This document shows, in pieces, positions 1 to 6,720 of a stretch of DNA of 12,530 nt. Both the position numbers and the translations under genes were made by a program. The DNA lies in the NCBI GenBank assembly GCA_002427325.1, contig DIQS01000007.1:1034-13563 (forward strand). Direction: 5' to 3'. The first letter of the stretch is position 1. Each line of letters opens with the position of its first letter. This stretch comes from Cloacimonetes bacterium UBA5456 (GTDB taxonomy: Bacteria > Cloacimonadota > Cloacimonadia > Cloacimonadales > Cloacimonadaceae). The notes beneath the pieces were generated by a model. The model had not been told where the DNA came from. It did not search any database and worked only from the letters and a program-made list of their open reading frames with translations.

Positions 1-475
1 GCGAGCCGATGGCGTGGGATATATCTCCAACGCGATTGCCGGCTCTTGCCGCGTCTATCCCGCGGGCAAGCGCTTCTTCCGTGATCTGCATAAGGCGAAT
101 CGCCTCTTCTGATACTTCGCCAACCGCAAAGCTGCGGGCTGCATCTCCATAATAACCGTCTTTAACCACACCGACGTCGATGCCGATGAGGTCTCCTTCT
201 TTGAGGATAGCCTTGCGGGAAGGAATGCCGTGCACAATGCAATCATTGATTGAGGTGCACAGGGTTCCCGGAAAAGGCTTTAGCCCCGGAATCTGATATC
301 CTTTGAAGGCAGGTCTGCCACCGCGGTCACGGATGTAACTCTCTGCAAACCCATCCAGTTCCAAAGTAGATATTCCCGGCTCGATCATCTTTCTAAGCTC
401 GTCAAAGAGCTCGGCGATGACCATGCTTGCCGTTCTTATCTTATCGATTTCTGCAGGCGATTTTTGGTAGATCAT
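1..475 (-). CDS. map: Methionine aminopeptidase type I (3' end cut off by window edge)
   Basis: Removes the initiator methionine from nascent proteins in the cytosol; a dinuclear-metal enzyme. I translated the minus strand from ATG at 475: about 158 residues are visible, beginning MIYQKSPAEIDKIRTAS. The pita-bread fold landmarks are present: INDCIVHGIP with His82 (E. coli His79), GIDVGVVKDGYYGDAA with metal ligands Asp100 and Asp111 (E. coli Asp97 and Asp108). The remaining ligands (E. coli His171, Glu204, Glu235) would lie beyond the left edge. The ATG follows the secY TAA with no intervening base, so translation is probably coupled; only a weak GGA is seen upstream inside secY. The secY-map order is the usual one at the end of spc operons. 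Identification is secure; completeness cannot be judged. Confidence 0.96.
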   Translation of the reverse strand, partial: MIYQKSPAEIDKIRTASMVIAELFDELRKMIEPGISTLELDGFAESYIRDRGGRPAFKGYQIPGLKPFPGTLCTSINDCIVHGIPSRKAILKEGDLIGIDVGVVKDGYYGDAARSFAVGEVSEEAIRLMQITEEALARGIDAARAGNRVGDISHAIGS

Positions 476-1789
476 TTAACTGCTGCGTCCGCGAAGTTTC
501 CCCTTCTTCATGAAACCGTCATAGTGACGCATCGTGAGATGGGATTCTATCTGCTGCACGGTATCCAATGCAACGCCGACCACGATGATGAGTCCCGTTC
601 CGCCAAAGTAGAATGGCAGATCAAAACGATGGCTCATGAGCTCGGGTAATAGCGCTACAAATGCAAAGAATACTGCACCGGGAAGCGTGATTCTGGTAAG
701 AACCTTGTTGATATATTCGGCAGTCCTTTTACCGGGCTTTTTGCCGGGGATATGACCACCATATTTGACCATGTTTTCTGCCATCTCGGTGGGATTGAGA
801 ACAATCGCCGTATAGAAATAGGCAAAGAAGATGATCAAGCCAACATATAATATCGTATAGAGAATAGCGCCGGGGGAAAGCATGCGCTGCAAGCCTACCC
901 AAAATCCGCTTTGACCACCAAAGAACTGGGCGATGGTGGCAGGAAACATCAATACGCTCTGTGCAAAGATGATGGGGATCACTCCGGCGGTGTTCACGCG
1001 CAAAGGTATGTAGGAACTCTGTCCGCCATATACGCGGCGTCCTACTATGCGCTTTGAATATTGCACCGGAATCTTGCGGATTGCTTCGGTTACAAAGATA
1101 ACCGCTGCTGTAACGGCAACCATCACGACAATAGCAAGAGCAGCTTTCCAAGCATAAACGGGCTCGGCGTTGATCTTTTGGAACATCAATATAAATCCTT
1201 CCGGATAGCGGGATATGATTCCGGCAAAGATAATTAGGGAAATACCATTGCCTATTCCGTGTTCGGTGATCTGTTCGCCTATCCACATCACGATCATGGT
1301 TCCTGTCACGAGGGTCACAATTCCTGTGAAATGGAAGAGGAACCCTTTGAGAGGAACAACATTACCGGTGAGGTTTGCAAGCCACATAGTGATGGTGACA
1401 GCGTTGAAAGCAGCCAATCCGACCGTTGCATAACGCGTGATCTGATTGAGCTTTTTCTGTCCTTCAGCACCTTCTTTACGCAGCTTTTCAAAATAGGGAA
1501 CTATGCTGCCGAGAAGCTGGAGCACAATAGATGCCGTAATATATGGCATGATTCCCAAGGCAAACACAGATGCACGCTCAAAGTTTCCGCCAACGAAGAG
1601 GTCTAAGAGACCAAAGAGAGTGTTTCCGCCCTCTTTGGCACCTTCGAAGAAAGCCTTAAGAGCTGAGGCGTCCACGCCGGGGATGGGCACGAAGCTTCCC
1701 AAGCGATAGAGCACCAAAAATAGCCCCGTAAAGAGTATCTTCTTCTTCAGATCCGGAATCCGGAACATGTTTGCTATTGTTTTAAACAA
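476..1789 (-). CDS. secY: Protein translocase subunit SecY
   Basis: Channel subunit of the SecYEG translocon in the inner membrane, for export and insertion of proteins. The 437-residue product has the family's normal length. It opens with MFKTIANMFRIPDLKKKI, the conserved cytosolic N-terminus, followed by hydrophobic segments consistent with ten membrane spans. The plug/TM2 region GGNFERASVFALGIMPYITA lies near residues 67-86. The C-terminus MRHYDGFMKKGKLRGRSS is the usual basic cytosolic tail. The start is TTG at 1789, one base after the rplO stop; the SD (GGAGGT) lies inside the last codons of rplO. The next ATG (codon 8) would remove the conserved MFxxxxN start, so TTG is preferred. It lies between rplO and map, as expected. 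Confidence 0.98.
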   Translation of the reverse strand: MFKTIANMFRIPDLKKKILFTGLFLVLYRLGSFVPIPGVDASALKAFFEGAKEGGNTLFGLLDLFVGGNFERASVFALGIMPYITASIVLQLLGSIVPYFEKLRKEGAEGQKKLNQITRYATVGLAAFNAVTITMWLANLTGNVVPLKGFLFHFTGIVTLVTGTMIVMWIGEQITEHGIGNGISLIIFAGIISRYPEGFILMFQKINAEPVYAWKAALAIVVMVAVTAAVIFVTEAIRKIPVQYSKRIVGRRVYGGQSSYIPLRVNTAGVIPIIFAQSVLMFPATIAQFFGGQSGFWVGLQRMLSPGAILYTILYVGLIIFFAYFYTAIVLNPTEMAENMVKYGGHIPGKKPGKRTAEYINKVLTRITLPGAVFFAFVALLPELMSHRFDLPFYFGGTGLIIVVGVALDTVQQIESHLTMRHYDGFMKKGKLRGRSS

Positions 1790-1790
1790 A

Positions 1791-2246
1791 TTAAACTACC
1801 TCCGCCTTTCCGCCGTTCTTCTCAATAATAGCGACTGCTTGTTTTGAAAAAGCATTTGCCTTGATATTAACGACTTTGGTGAATTCTTCAGTAGTTCCGG
1901 CCAAGATTTTCACCGGAGCTTTAGCTTTTTGACCTTTTGAGGGTATCAAGCCCAATAGCTCGAGCTTGGCGATATCAAATTCGGTCTCTTCTATCTCTTG
2001 AAGACGATCAAGATTGAGGATACGATAGTCAACGCGGAAGATGTTCTTGAAACCACGCTTCGGCAAACGACGATAGATGGGCATCTGTCCGCCTTCAAAA
2101 TAAGCGGGAACGTTGCCGCCGGAGCGAGCTTTTTTACCTTTGTGTCCGCGTCCCGCTTGGGTGCCCCAACCGGAACCGTGTCCCTTTCCGAGACGCTTTT
2201 TATTCTTTCTGCCGGCAGGCCGGCCTAAGTTACTGAGTGTTAACAT
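1791..2246 (-). CDS. rplO: 50S ribosomal protein L15
   Basis: Late-assembly protein of the large subunit that contacts 23S rRNA. At 151 residues it is close to the usual ~145. The N-terminal half is the typical glycine/lysine-rich extended tail (RLGKGHGSGWGTQAGRGHKG), followed by GGQMPIYRRLPKRGF at about residues 52-66 and a globular C-terminal domain ending KNGGKAEVV. The ATG at 2246 is 2 nt beyond the rpmD stop, with the SD (GGGAG) inside the end of rpmD. The 3' end of this gene supplies the SD of secY, so translation of the two is likely linked. Confidence 0.98.
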   Translation of the reverse strand: MLTLSNLGRPAGRKNKKRLGKGHGSGWGTQAGRGHKGKKARSGGNVPAYFEGGQMPIYRRLPKRGFKNIFRVDYRILNLDRLQEIEETEFDIAKLELLGLIPSKGQKAKAPVKILAGTTEEFTKVVNIKANAFSKQAVAIIEKNGGKAEVV

Positions 2247-2248
2247 GG

Positions 2249-2437
2249 CTATTCTCCCTGCACTTCTTCTACTTTAAGCAGATATGATACCTTGTCGATC
2301 ATTCCGCGGATGACAGGAGTGTCGTCATGGACTCTGGAGCTGTTTAACTTGCCCAAACCCAATGCTTTGACAATCCTTTTGTGTTTTTCCATTCTGCTGA
2401 TTGTGCTGCGCACAAGCGTCACTTTGAGCTGTTTCAT
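2249..2437 (-). CDS. rpmD: 50S ribosomal protein L30
   Basis: Small large-subunit protein of 62 residues, the normal size for the bacterial form. It reads MKQLKVTLVRSTISRMEKHK and continues through KALGLGKLNSS and VHDDTPVIRGMIDKVSYLLKVEE, the characteristic order for L30. The start ATG overlaps the rpsE stop in an ATGA junction, implying translational coupling. Its presence is of some taxonomic use, because several bacterial lineages lack L30. Confidence 0.98.
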   Translation of the reverse strand: MKQLKVTLVRSTISRMEKHKRIVKALGLGKLNSSRVHDDTPVIRGMIDKVSYLLKVEEVQGE

Positions 2438-2958
2438 TTCTCCTCCCTGCCGGTGAGTTCTGCAACGCTCTTGTTACGCAGGCGAGCTACGTCTGCAATA
2501 GTACGCATGTCTTTAAGGCCTTGAATAGTGGCTTTAACAACGTTTGTGGGAGTGTTTGATCCCAATGATTTGCAGAGAACGTTCTCGATCCCGGCTGCTT
2601 CAAATATTGCACGGGTGGTGTTTCCGGCGATGACTCCTGTTCCGGGAGCTGCCGGCTTGATAAGAACTTTGCTGGCGCCAAAGCGTGCTACGATCTCATG
2701 AGGAACGGTGCCCCTTACTATCGGCACGGTGAACATGCTTTTCACAGCTTTTTCTTTGGCTTTTCTGATGGCATCGACGATCTCGTTCGCCTTCCCGTTT
2801 CCAACTCCGATCTTGCCCTCTCTATCGCCTACGACAACGATTGCCGTGAAGGAGAAGTTACGTCCGCCTTTCACAACCTTTGCCACGCGCTTTGTATCGA
2901 TGATCTTTTCGATCAGGGCATTTTCTTCTTCGTTTCTTTGTTGATGTTGGTAATTCAA
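2434..2958 (-). CDS. rpsE: 30S ribosomal protein S5
   Basis: Small-subunit protein acting in decoding fidelity and 30S assembly. At 174 residues it is slightly longer than the E. coli form (167). The dsRNA-binding-like N-terminal domain includes KVVKGGRNFSFTAIVVVGD at about residues 27-45, with the VKGGR loop typical of S5. The C-terminal domain has GTGVIAGNTTRAIFEAAGI and SLGSNTPTNVVKAT. The start codon is TTG at 2958: a near-perfect SD (AGGAGG) lies 6 nt upstream, and no ATG or GTG occurs before the conserved core. The last bases overlap the rpmD start by 4 nt. Confidence 0.98.
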   Translation of the reverse strand: MNYQHQQRNEEENALIEKIIDTKRVAKVVKGGRNFSFTAIVVVGDREGKIGVGNGKANEIVDAIRKAKEKAVKSMFTVPIVRGTVPHEIVARFGASKVLIKPAAPGTGVIAGNTTRAIFEAAGIENVLCKSLGSNTPTNVVKATIQGLKDMRTIADVARLRNKSVAELTGREEK

Positions 2959-2971
2959 GCTTTCCTCCTAT

Positions 2972-3343
2972 TTAGAACTGGAGCCCGGCTTCACGGGCAC
3001 CATCGGCCAGGGCTTTGACCCGACCATGATATTTGTATCCGGCACGGTCGAAGGCGACTGTTGTGATGCCTGCAGCCAGTGCTTTTTCACCAAGCATGCG
3101 GCCAACAACACGGCTATAATCCGTCTTTGTTTTGGCATCGCCGGCGGAGAAATCTTTATGTTTGGAAGACATCGAAGCCAAGGTTATTCCCTTGCTGTCA
3201 TCGATGATCTGAGCATAGATATGTTTATTTGAGCGAAACACGGCGAGGCGCGGACGCAAGCTCGTGCCACTAAGGCGGCGACGAATTGCGTGGCGACGAC
3301 GGTCGCGCAGGGAATGTTTGATCATTGTAGGTGATTTAATCAT
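2972..3343 (-). CDS. rplR: 50S ribosomal protein L18
   Basis: 5S-rRNA-binding protein of the central protuberance, which works with L5. It has 123 residues (typical ~117-120), with the basic N-terminal RDRRRHAIRRRLSGTSLRPRL, then AVFRSNKHIYAQIIDD, and the C-terminal AFDRAGYKYHGRVKALADGAREAGLQF signature. The first ATG (3343) is preceded by GAGGT at 7-8 nt, whereas the in-frame ATG six codons later has no SD, so I chose the longer form with its short N-terminal extension MIKSPT. Confidence 0.98.
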   Translation of the reverse strand: MIKSPTMIKHSLRDRRRHAIRRRLSGTSLRPRLAVFRSNKHIYAQIIDDSKGITLASMSSKHKDFSAGDAKTKTDYSRVVGRMLGEKALAAGITTVAFDRAGYKYHGRVKALADGAREAGLQF

Positions 3344-3354
3344 GATATTACCTC

Positions 3355-3927
3355 TTATTTGGTTCCGGCTTTTCCGGCCTTGATGGCAACATATTCGTCA
3401 TGATAACGAACGCCTTTGCCTTTATAGTTTTCCGGAGGACGGCAACCTCGAACCTCAGCAGCAAACTGACCAACCAGCTGCTTGCTGATTCCCTTAACAT
3501 TTATGATGGTGGTAAAATCGCTACGGCCACCTTTGGAGCGGGGCACGGCATTAGCTTCCACCGTCAGTTCTTTTGGAATCCCGATCAGGATATCGTGGGC
3601 ATAGCCCAGAGAAAGTCTGAGCCAAGGACCAACAACTTCAGCGCTATAGCCGGTGCCAAAGATATGAAGAATCTTTTCATATCCTTCACTGACTCCGGTT
3701 ACCATATTCTGCACCAAAGAGCGGGTGAGTCCATGAAGGGCGCGTTGTTCTTTGCTATCGTCCATGCGCTTCACATTGAGCACGCCTTCTTCGATTTCCA
3801 CAGTGATTCCGGGCAAGAGGGTATAATTCAGTTCGCCCAATTTGCCTTTAACAGTGACGAGATTATCTTTGATCGTCACATTAAGATCGGAGCTAAGCTT
3901 GATGGGGGCTTTTCCTATGCGGGACAT
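3355..3927 (-). CDS. rplF: 50S ribosomal protein L6
   Basis: Large-subunit protein near the factor-binding region and the base of the L7/L12 stalk. It starts MSRIGKAPI as usual and keeps the two-repeat architecture: RALHGLTRSLVQNMVTGVSEGY about residues 62-83, GTGYSAEV at 91-98, LSLGYAHD at 105-112, and the C-terminal signature RPPENYKGKGVRY. It is 190 residues long, about 11 more than E. coli L6. The excess lies in the loop around residues 126-138 (NAVPRSKGGRSDF), between the ITVE-type strand and the KGxxKQxVGQ helix. A GGGAGG SD precedes the ATG, 13 nt after the rpsH stop. Confidence 0.98.
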   Translation of the reverse strand: MSRIGKAPIKLSSDLNVTIKDNLVTVKGKLGELNYTLLPGITVEIEEGVLNVKRMDDSKEQRALHGLTRSLVQNMVTGVSEGYEKILHIFGTGYSAEVVGPWLRLSLGYAHDILIGIPKELTVEANAVPRSKGGRSDFTTIINVKGISKQLVGQFAAEVRGCRPPENYKGKGVRYHDEYVAIKAGKAGTK

Positions 3928-3940
3928 TCTCTATTCCTCC

Positions 3941-4354
3941 CTACCAAACTCTACAGACATATTCGCCGCCAACGTGCAACTTACGGGCGTCGCGATCCAC
4001 CATCACTCCCGAGGAGGTGGAGATCAGCGCACAGCCGGTGTTGTTGAACACGCTGGGCAGTCTGTCTGCTTTGACGTAGACTCGTCTTCCGGGTTTTGAA
4101 ACTCTAACTAATCCTTGCATCACGGGACGACCGTCATTTGTGTAACGCAGGATTACCAATACACGCTTATAGTTGATTTTTTGCTCCGGATCTTTGTCTA
4201 ATATCTGAAAGCTATTTACAAAGTTTTCTTCCGCAAGGATGCGCACCAAAGCTTCGATTATCTTGCTATGGTTCACGATCACTTGGGAATGTCCGGCACG
4301 ATATGCATTGCGAATTTTGGTCAATGCATCAGCTATCGGATCAGATACGCTCAT
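3941..4354 (-). CDS. rpsH: 30S ribosomal protein S8
   Basis: 16S rRNA central-domain binding protein; in E. coli it is also the translational repressor of the spc operon. The 137-residue product begins MSVSDPIADALTKIRNAYRAGH, typical of S8, and ends with the rRNA-binding domain STSSGVMVDRDARKLHVGGEYVCRVW. The turn that usually reads NGLG before the STSxGVM motif is NNTGC here, a small divergence. AAGGAG lies upstream of the ATG in a 16-nt gap after rpsN. I did not find an obvious S8-type repressor site at the rplX/rplE junction, but folding was not computed. Confidence 0.98.
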   Translation of the reverse strand: MSVSDPIADALTKIRNAYRAGHSQVIVNHSKIIEALVRILAEENFVNSFQILDKDPEQKINYKRVLVILRYTNDGRPVMQGLVRVSKPGRRVYVKADRLPSVFNNTGCALISTSSGVMVDRDARKLHVGGEYVCRVW

Positions 4355-4370
4355 TTATATCTCCTTAAAT

Positions 4371-4556
4371 TTACCAGCTACTTCTGGTGATACCGGGGAT
4401 AAGACCCTCGGCGGCATATTTACGGAAGCAAAGGCGACACATCCCAAATTTGCGCATATAGGCGCGTGGGCGTCCACATATCTTGCAACGGTTGTATGCT
4501 CTTACTTCAAATTTTGGTTTTCTTTGCTGCTTTGCAATAAGTGATTTTTTAGCCAC
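4371..4556 (-). CDS. rpsN: 30S ribosomal protein S14, zinc-binding type
   Basis: Small-subunit head protein. It is the short form (61 residues) with a zinc ribbon: CKIC at residues 24-27 and CRLC at 40-43, separated by GRPRAYMRKFGM, followed by FRKYAAEGLIPGITRSSW. This is the C+ type found in many Gram-positives and several other phyla, unlike the ~100-residue E. coli form. The start is GTG at 4556, with TAAGGAG at the rplE stop serving as the SD. A cysteine-free paralogue used under zinc limitation, if the genome has one, would be elsewhere. Confidence 0.98.
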   Translation of the reverse strand: MAKKSLIAKQQRKPKFEVRAYNRCKICGRPRAYMRKFGMCRLCFRKYAAEGLIPGITRSSW

Positions 4557-4565
4557 TTTTTCTCC

Positions 4566-5111
4566 TTATTCAGCTCTGGTGAAGGGCATGCCGAGTTCAG
4601 CGAGAAGCTGGCGGCATTCTTCGTCCGTGTGAGCTGTGGTTACGATGCTGATGTTCAATCCGCGAATAGCATCTACTTTATCAAATTCGATCTCGGGGAA
4701 AACGGTCTGTTCTTTGATGCCGAAGGAATAGTTCCCTCTGCCGTCAAAGGAGTCTGTTTTCACACCACGGAAGTCTCTAATTCTGGGCATGGTGATGGAA
4801 GTGAGACGATCAAAGAACTCCCACATTGCGTCACCACGCAGGGTTACTTTACAGCCAATAGGCATGCCTTGGCGCAGCTTAAAGTTTGAGATAGACTTAC
4901 GAGCTTTGGTCACGATGGGCTTACGTCCGGTGATCTGCTCGAGGTCTTTCACTGCGTTATCCAAAAGCGCCTTATTCTGGGTTGCTTGACCCACGCCCAT
5001 GCTCACGACGATCTTGACCATCTGAGGCACCTGATGGGGGTTCTTATAGTCAAAGTGTTTCATCAGAGCAGGAGCTGCTTGGCTATTGTATTTCTCTTTT
5101 ATACGGTTCAT
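4566..5111 (-). CDS. rplE: 50S ribosomal protein L5
   Basis: 5S-rRNA-binding protein of the central protuberance that contacts the P-site tRNA. At 181 residues it has the standard length. Family landmarks: KNPHQVPQMVKIVVSMGVGQA near residues 24-44, GRKPIVTKARKSISNFKLRQGMPIGCKVTLRG near 57-88, and GRGNYSFGIKEQTVFPEIEFDKVD near 124-147, ending ELGMPFTRAE. The start is ATG at 5111 with AAAGGAG about 10 nt upstream, in the widest gap of the operon (18 nt after rplX). Confidence 0.98.
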   Translation of the reverse strand: MNRIKEKYNSQAAPALMKHFDYKNPHQVPQMVKIVVSMGVGQATQNKALLDNAVKDLEQITGRKPIVTKARKSISNFKLRQGMPIGCKVTLRGDAMWEFFDRLTSITMPRIRDFRGVKTDSFDGRGNYSFGIKEQTVFPEIEFDKVDAIRGLNISIVTTAHTDEECRQLLAELGMPFTRAE

Positions 5112-5129
5112 GCTTTGTTAACTCCTTTC

Positions 5130-5447
5130 TTACAGCTCGGTTCCGGTTTTCTTACAAACGCGGACGCGGCGTCCTTCACGATTTTGCATCACAGGTTTGC
5201 TGACTGCGTTGAGTTTTTCATTGAAGAGCATCACATTTGAGGCATCGATTGGTGCTTCTTTGTTGATGATCCCACCCTGCGGATTGGACTGGCTAGGTTT
5301 GGAGTGTTTTTTGATGATATTGACTTTTTCAACGATGACGCGACCTTTTGAAGGGAAGGCTTTGAGGATGTGTCCTTTTTTGCCTTTATCTTCGCCGCTG
5401 ATCACGACGACGTAGTCACCTTTTCTAAGATTCATTTTCTTTTTCAT
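5130..5447 (-). CDS. rplX: 50S ribosomal protein L24
   Basis: Early assembly initiator of the large subunit, binding 23S rRNA near the tunnel exit. It has 105 residues, the usual length. The KOW motif is visible as LRKGDYVVVISGEDKGKKG at about residues 7-25, and the basic RVIVEKVNIIKKHSKPSQ and NPQGGIINKEAPI segments follow, as expected. The ATG at 5447 is preceded by TAAGGAG formed at the rplN stop (9-nt gap). Confidence 0.98.
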   Translation of the reverse strand: MKKKMNLRKGDYVVVISGEDKGKKGHILKAFPSKGRVIVEKVNIIKKHSKPSQSNPQGGIINKEAPIDASNVMLFNEKLNAVSKPVMQNREGRRVRVCKKTGTEL

Positions 5448-5456
5448 CTCTACTCC

Positions 5457-5825
5457 TTACAGCACTTCCGGCGCCAGGGATACGATCTTCATATAGCCGG
5501 CTTCGCGCAATTCGCGGGCAACCGGGCCAAAGATACGGGTTCCTTTGGGCTCGAGCTTTTCATCGATTACAACTGCTGCGTTATCGGCAAAACGGATATA
5601 TGATCCATCAGGACGACGCACTTCTTTTGCGGTTCTCACGATAACAGCTCTTTCAACAGAGCTCTTCTTAACCTTTCCGCCGGGCGATGCAGATTTGATT
5701 GCCACAACGATGATATCACCGACGGTAGCATATTTTCTTCTGGTTCCGCCTAATACTTTGATGCACATGGCTTTTTTTGCACCGGAGTTATCGGCGATAT
5801 TCAATACTGTTTCAACTTGAATCAT
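5457..5825 (-). CDS. rplN: 50S ribosomal protein L14
   Basis: Highly conserved large-subunit protein at the subunit interface (bridge B8). The 122-residue product reads MIQVETVLNIADNSGAKKAM and then CIKVLGGTRRKYATVGDI, and ends RELREAGYMKIVSLAPEVL, nearly the universal L14 sequence. An in-frame TTG two codons upstream is possible, but the ATG at 5825 gives the conserved MIQ start with AAAGGAG 7 nt upstream, so I place the start there. It lies 12 nt after rpsQ. Confidence 0.99.
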   Translation of the reverse strand: MIQVETVLNIADNSGAKKAMCIKVLGGTRRKYATVGDIIVVAIKSASPGGKVKKSSVERAVIVRTAKEVRRPDGSYIRFADNAAVVIDEKLEPKGTRIFGPVARELREAGYMKIVSLAPEVL

Positions 5826-5837
5826 TCCCAAACTCCT

Positions 5838-6098
5838 TTATTTACTTCTCTCTACAATCTTATGCAGAGTCCAACGTTTGCGTGCGCTGAGCGGACGAGA
5901 TTCTTGAATTTGAACGATATCGCCTTCGCGCGCTTCGTTGTTTTCATCGTGAGCCATAAATTTCTTATGGCTACGAACGGTTTTCTTATAAAGGGGGTGG
6001 ATGTATTGGCGTTGGACGCGAACAACAATACTCTTGTCGCCCTTATCGGAAACCACCACACCTTGTTTGATCATCTTACGTGTTTCTTTCACTTTCAC
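5838..6098 (-). CDS. rpsQ: 30S ribosomal protein S17
   Basis: Primary-binding small-subunit protein with an OB fold. It has 86 residues, typical length. Recognisable blocks: ETRKMIKQGVVVSDKGDKSI, VRVQRQYIHPLYKKTVRSHKKF and GDIVQIQESRPLSARKRW. The start is GTG at 6098, one base after the rpmC stop, with AAAGG at the end of rpmC as the likely SD. A second GTG two codons later is a minor alternative. Confidence 0.97.
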   Translation of the reverse strand: MKVKETRKMIKQGVVVSDKGDKSIVVRVQRQYIHPLYKKTVRSHKKFMAHDENNEAREGDIVQIQESRPLSARKRWTLHKIVERSK

Positions 6099-6099
6099 C

Positions 6100-6294
6100 T
6101 CAAGCCTTTAGCTCTTTTTCTTTGATGATGGTGTTGATCCGGGCAATTTCGCGTCTGGCGATCCGGATACGATCCGTGCGATCAAGCAAGTTCTTGGCTT
6201 TTTGGAAGCGCAAGTTAAAAAGCTCAATCCGCAGCTCTTCTAATCTTTCCATGAGCTCGTGGTGCTCCATTGATCTGATTTCGTCGATCTTCAT
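6100..6294 (-). CDS. rpmC: 50S ribosomal protein L29
   Basis: Small two-helix protein at the tunnel exit, next to L23, where it helps form the docking site for nascent-chain factors. The 64 residues MKIDEIRSMEHHELMERLEE, then LRIELFNLRFQKAKNLLDRT and DRIRIARREIARINTIIKE, match the usual coiled-coil hairpin pattern and length. The ATG overlaps the rplP stop (ATGA), implying coupled translation. Confidence 0.98.
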   Translation of the reverse strand: MKIDEIRSMEHHELMERLEELRIELFNLRFQKAKNLLDRTDRIRIARREIARINTIIKEKELKA

Positions 6295-6710
6295 AATTCC
6301 ACTCCTTCACGGGCAACTAATTTTGTTCTAATGGGCAATTTGTGGGCAGCCAAGCGCATTGCTTCTTTAGCAGTAGCGGGGTCTACGCCTTCCACTTCAA
6401 AGAGCACACGACCGGGACGCACTACTGCAACCCAATACTCCGGAGCTCCTTTTCCTTTACCCATTCTGGTTTCTGCCGGTTTGCTGGTGATGGGTTTATC
6501 CGGGAATATACGGATCCACACCTTACCAACACGCTTCATATGGCGTGTGATTGCAATACGAGCAGCTTCAATTTGGCGACTGGTAATGAAGGCATCTTCC
6601 AGAGCGATCAGCCCATATTCACCAAAATCGACATTGCATCCTGTCCAGGCAAGCCCTTTACGGTTGCCCTTCATCATCTTGCGATATCTAATTTTCTTAG
6701 GTGCTAACAC
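6291..6710 (-). CDS. rplP: 50S ribosomal protein L16
   Basis: Large-subunit protein at the A-site side of the peptidyl transferase centre. It is 139 residues when started at GTG 6710, giving MLAPKKIRYRKMMKGNRKGL, the canonical N-terminus (E. coli form 136). The frame is open further upstream, to an ATG at 6800 inside rpsC, but the GTG is preceded by GGAGAGAG placed directly after the rpsC stop, and family length agrees, so the longer form is rejected. Later landmarks: ARIAITRHMKRVGKVWIRIF and KPAETRMGKGKGAPEYWVAV. Confidence 0.98.
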   Translation of the reverse strand: MLAPKKIRYRKMMKGNRKGLAWTGCNVDFGEYGLIALEDAFITSRQIEAARIAITRHMKRVGKVWIRIFPDKPITSKPAETRMGKGKGAPEYWVAVVRPGRVLFEVEGVDPATAKEAMRLAAHKLPIRTKLVAREGVEL

Positions 6711-6720
6711 AACTCTCTCC

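Noticed and set aside
729..1286. A 185-codon minus-strand frame inside secY
   Set aside because: Out-of-frame shadow of secY; the secY frame is intact and conserved over the whole stretch.
3400..4047. A 215-codon plus-strand open frame
   Set aside because: It is antisense to rplF and rpsH and has low-complexity, non-protein-like content.
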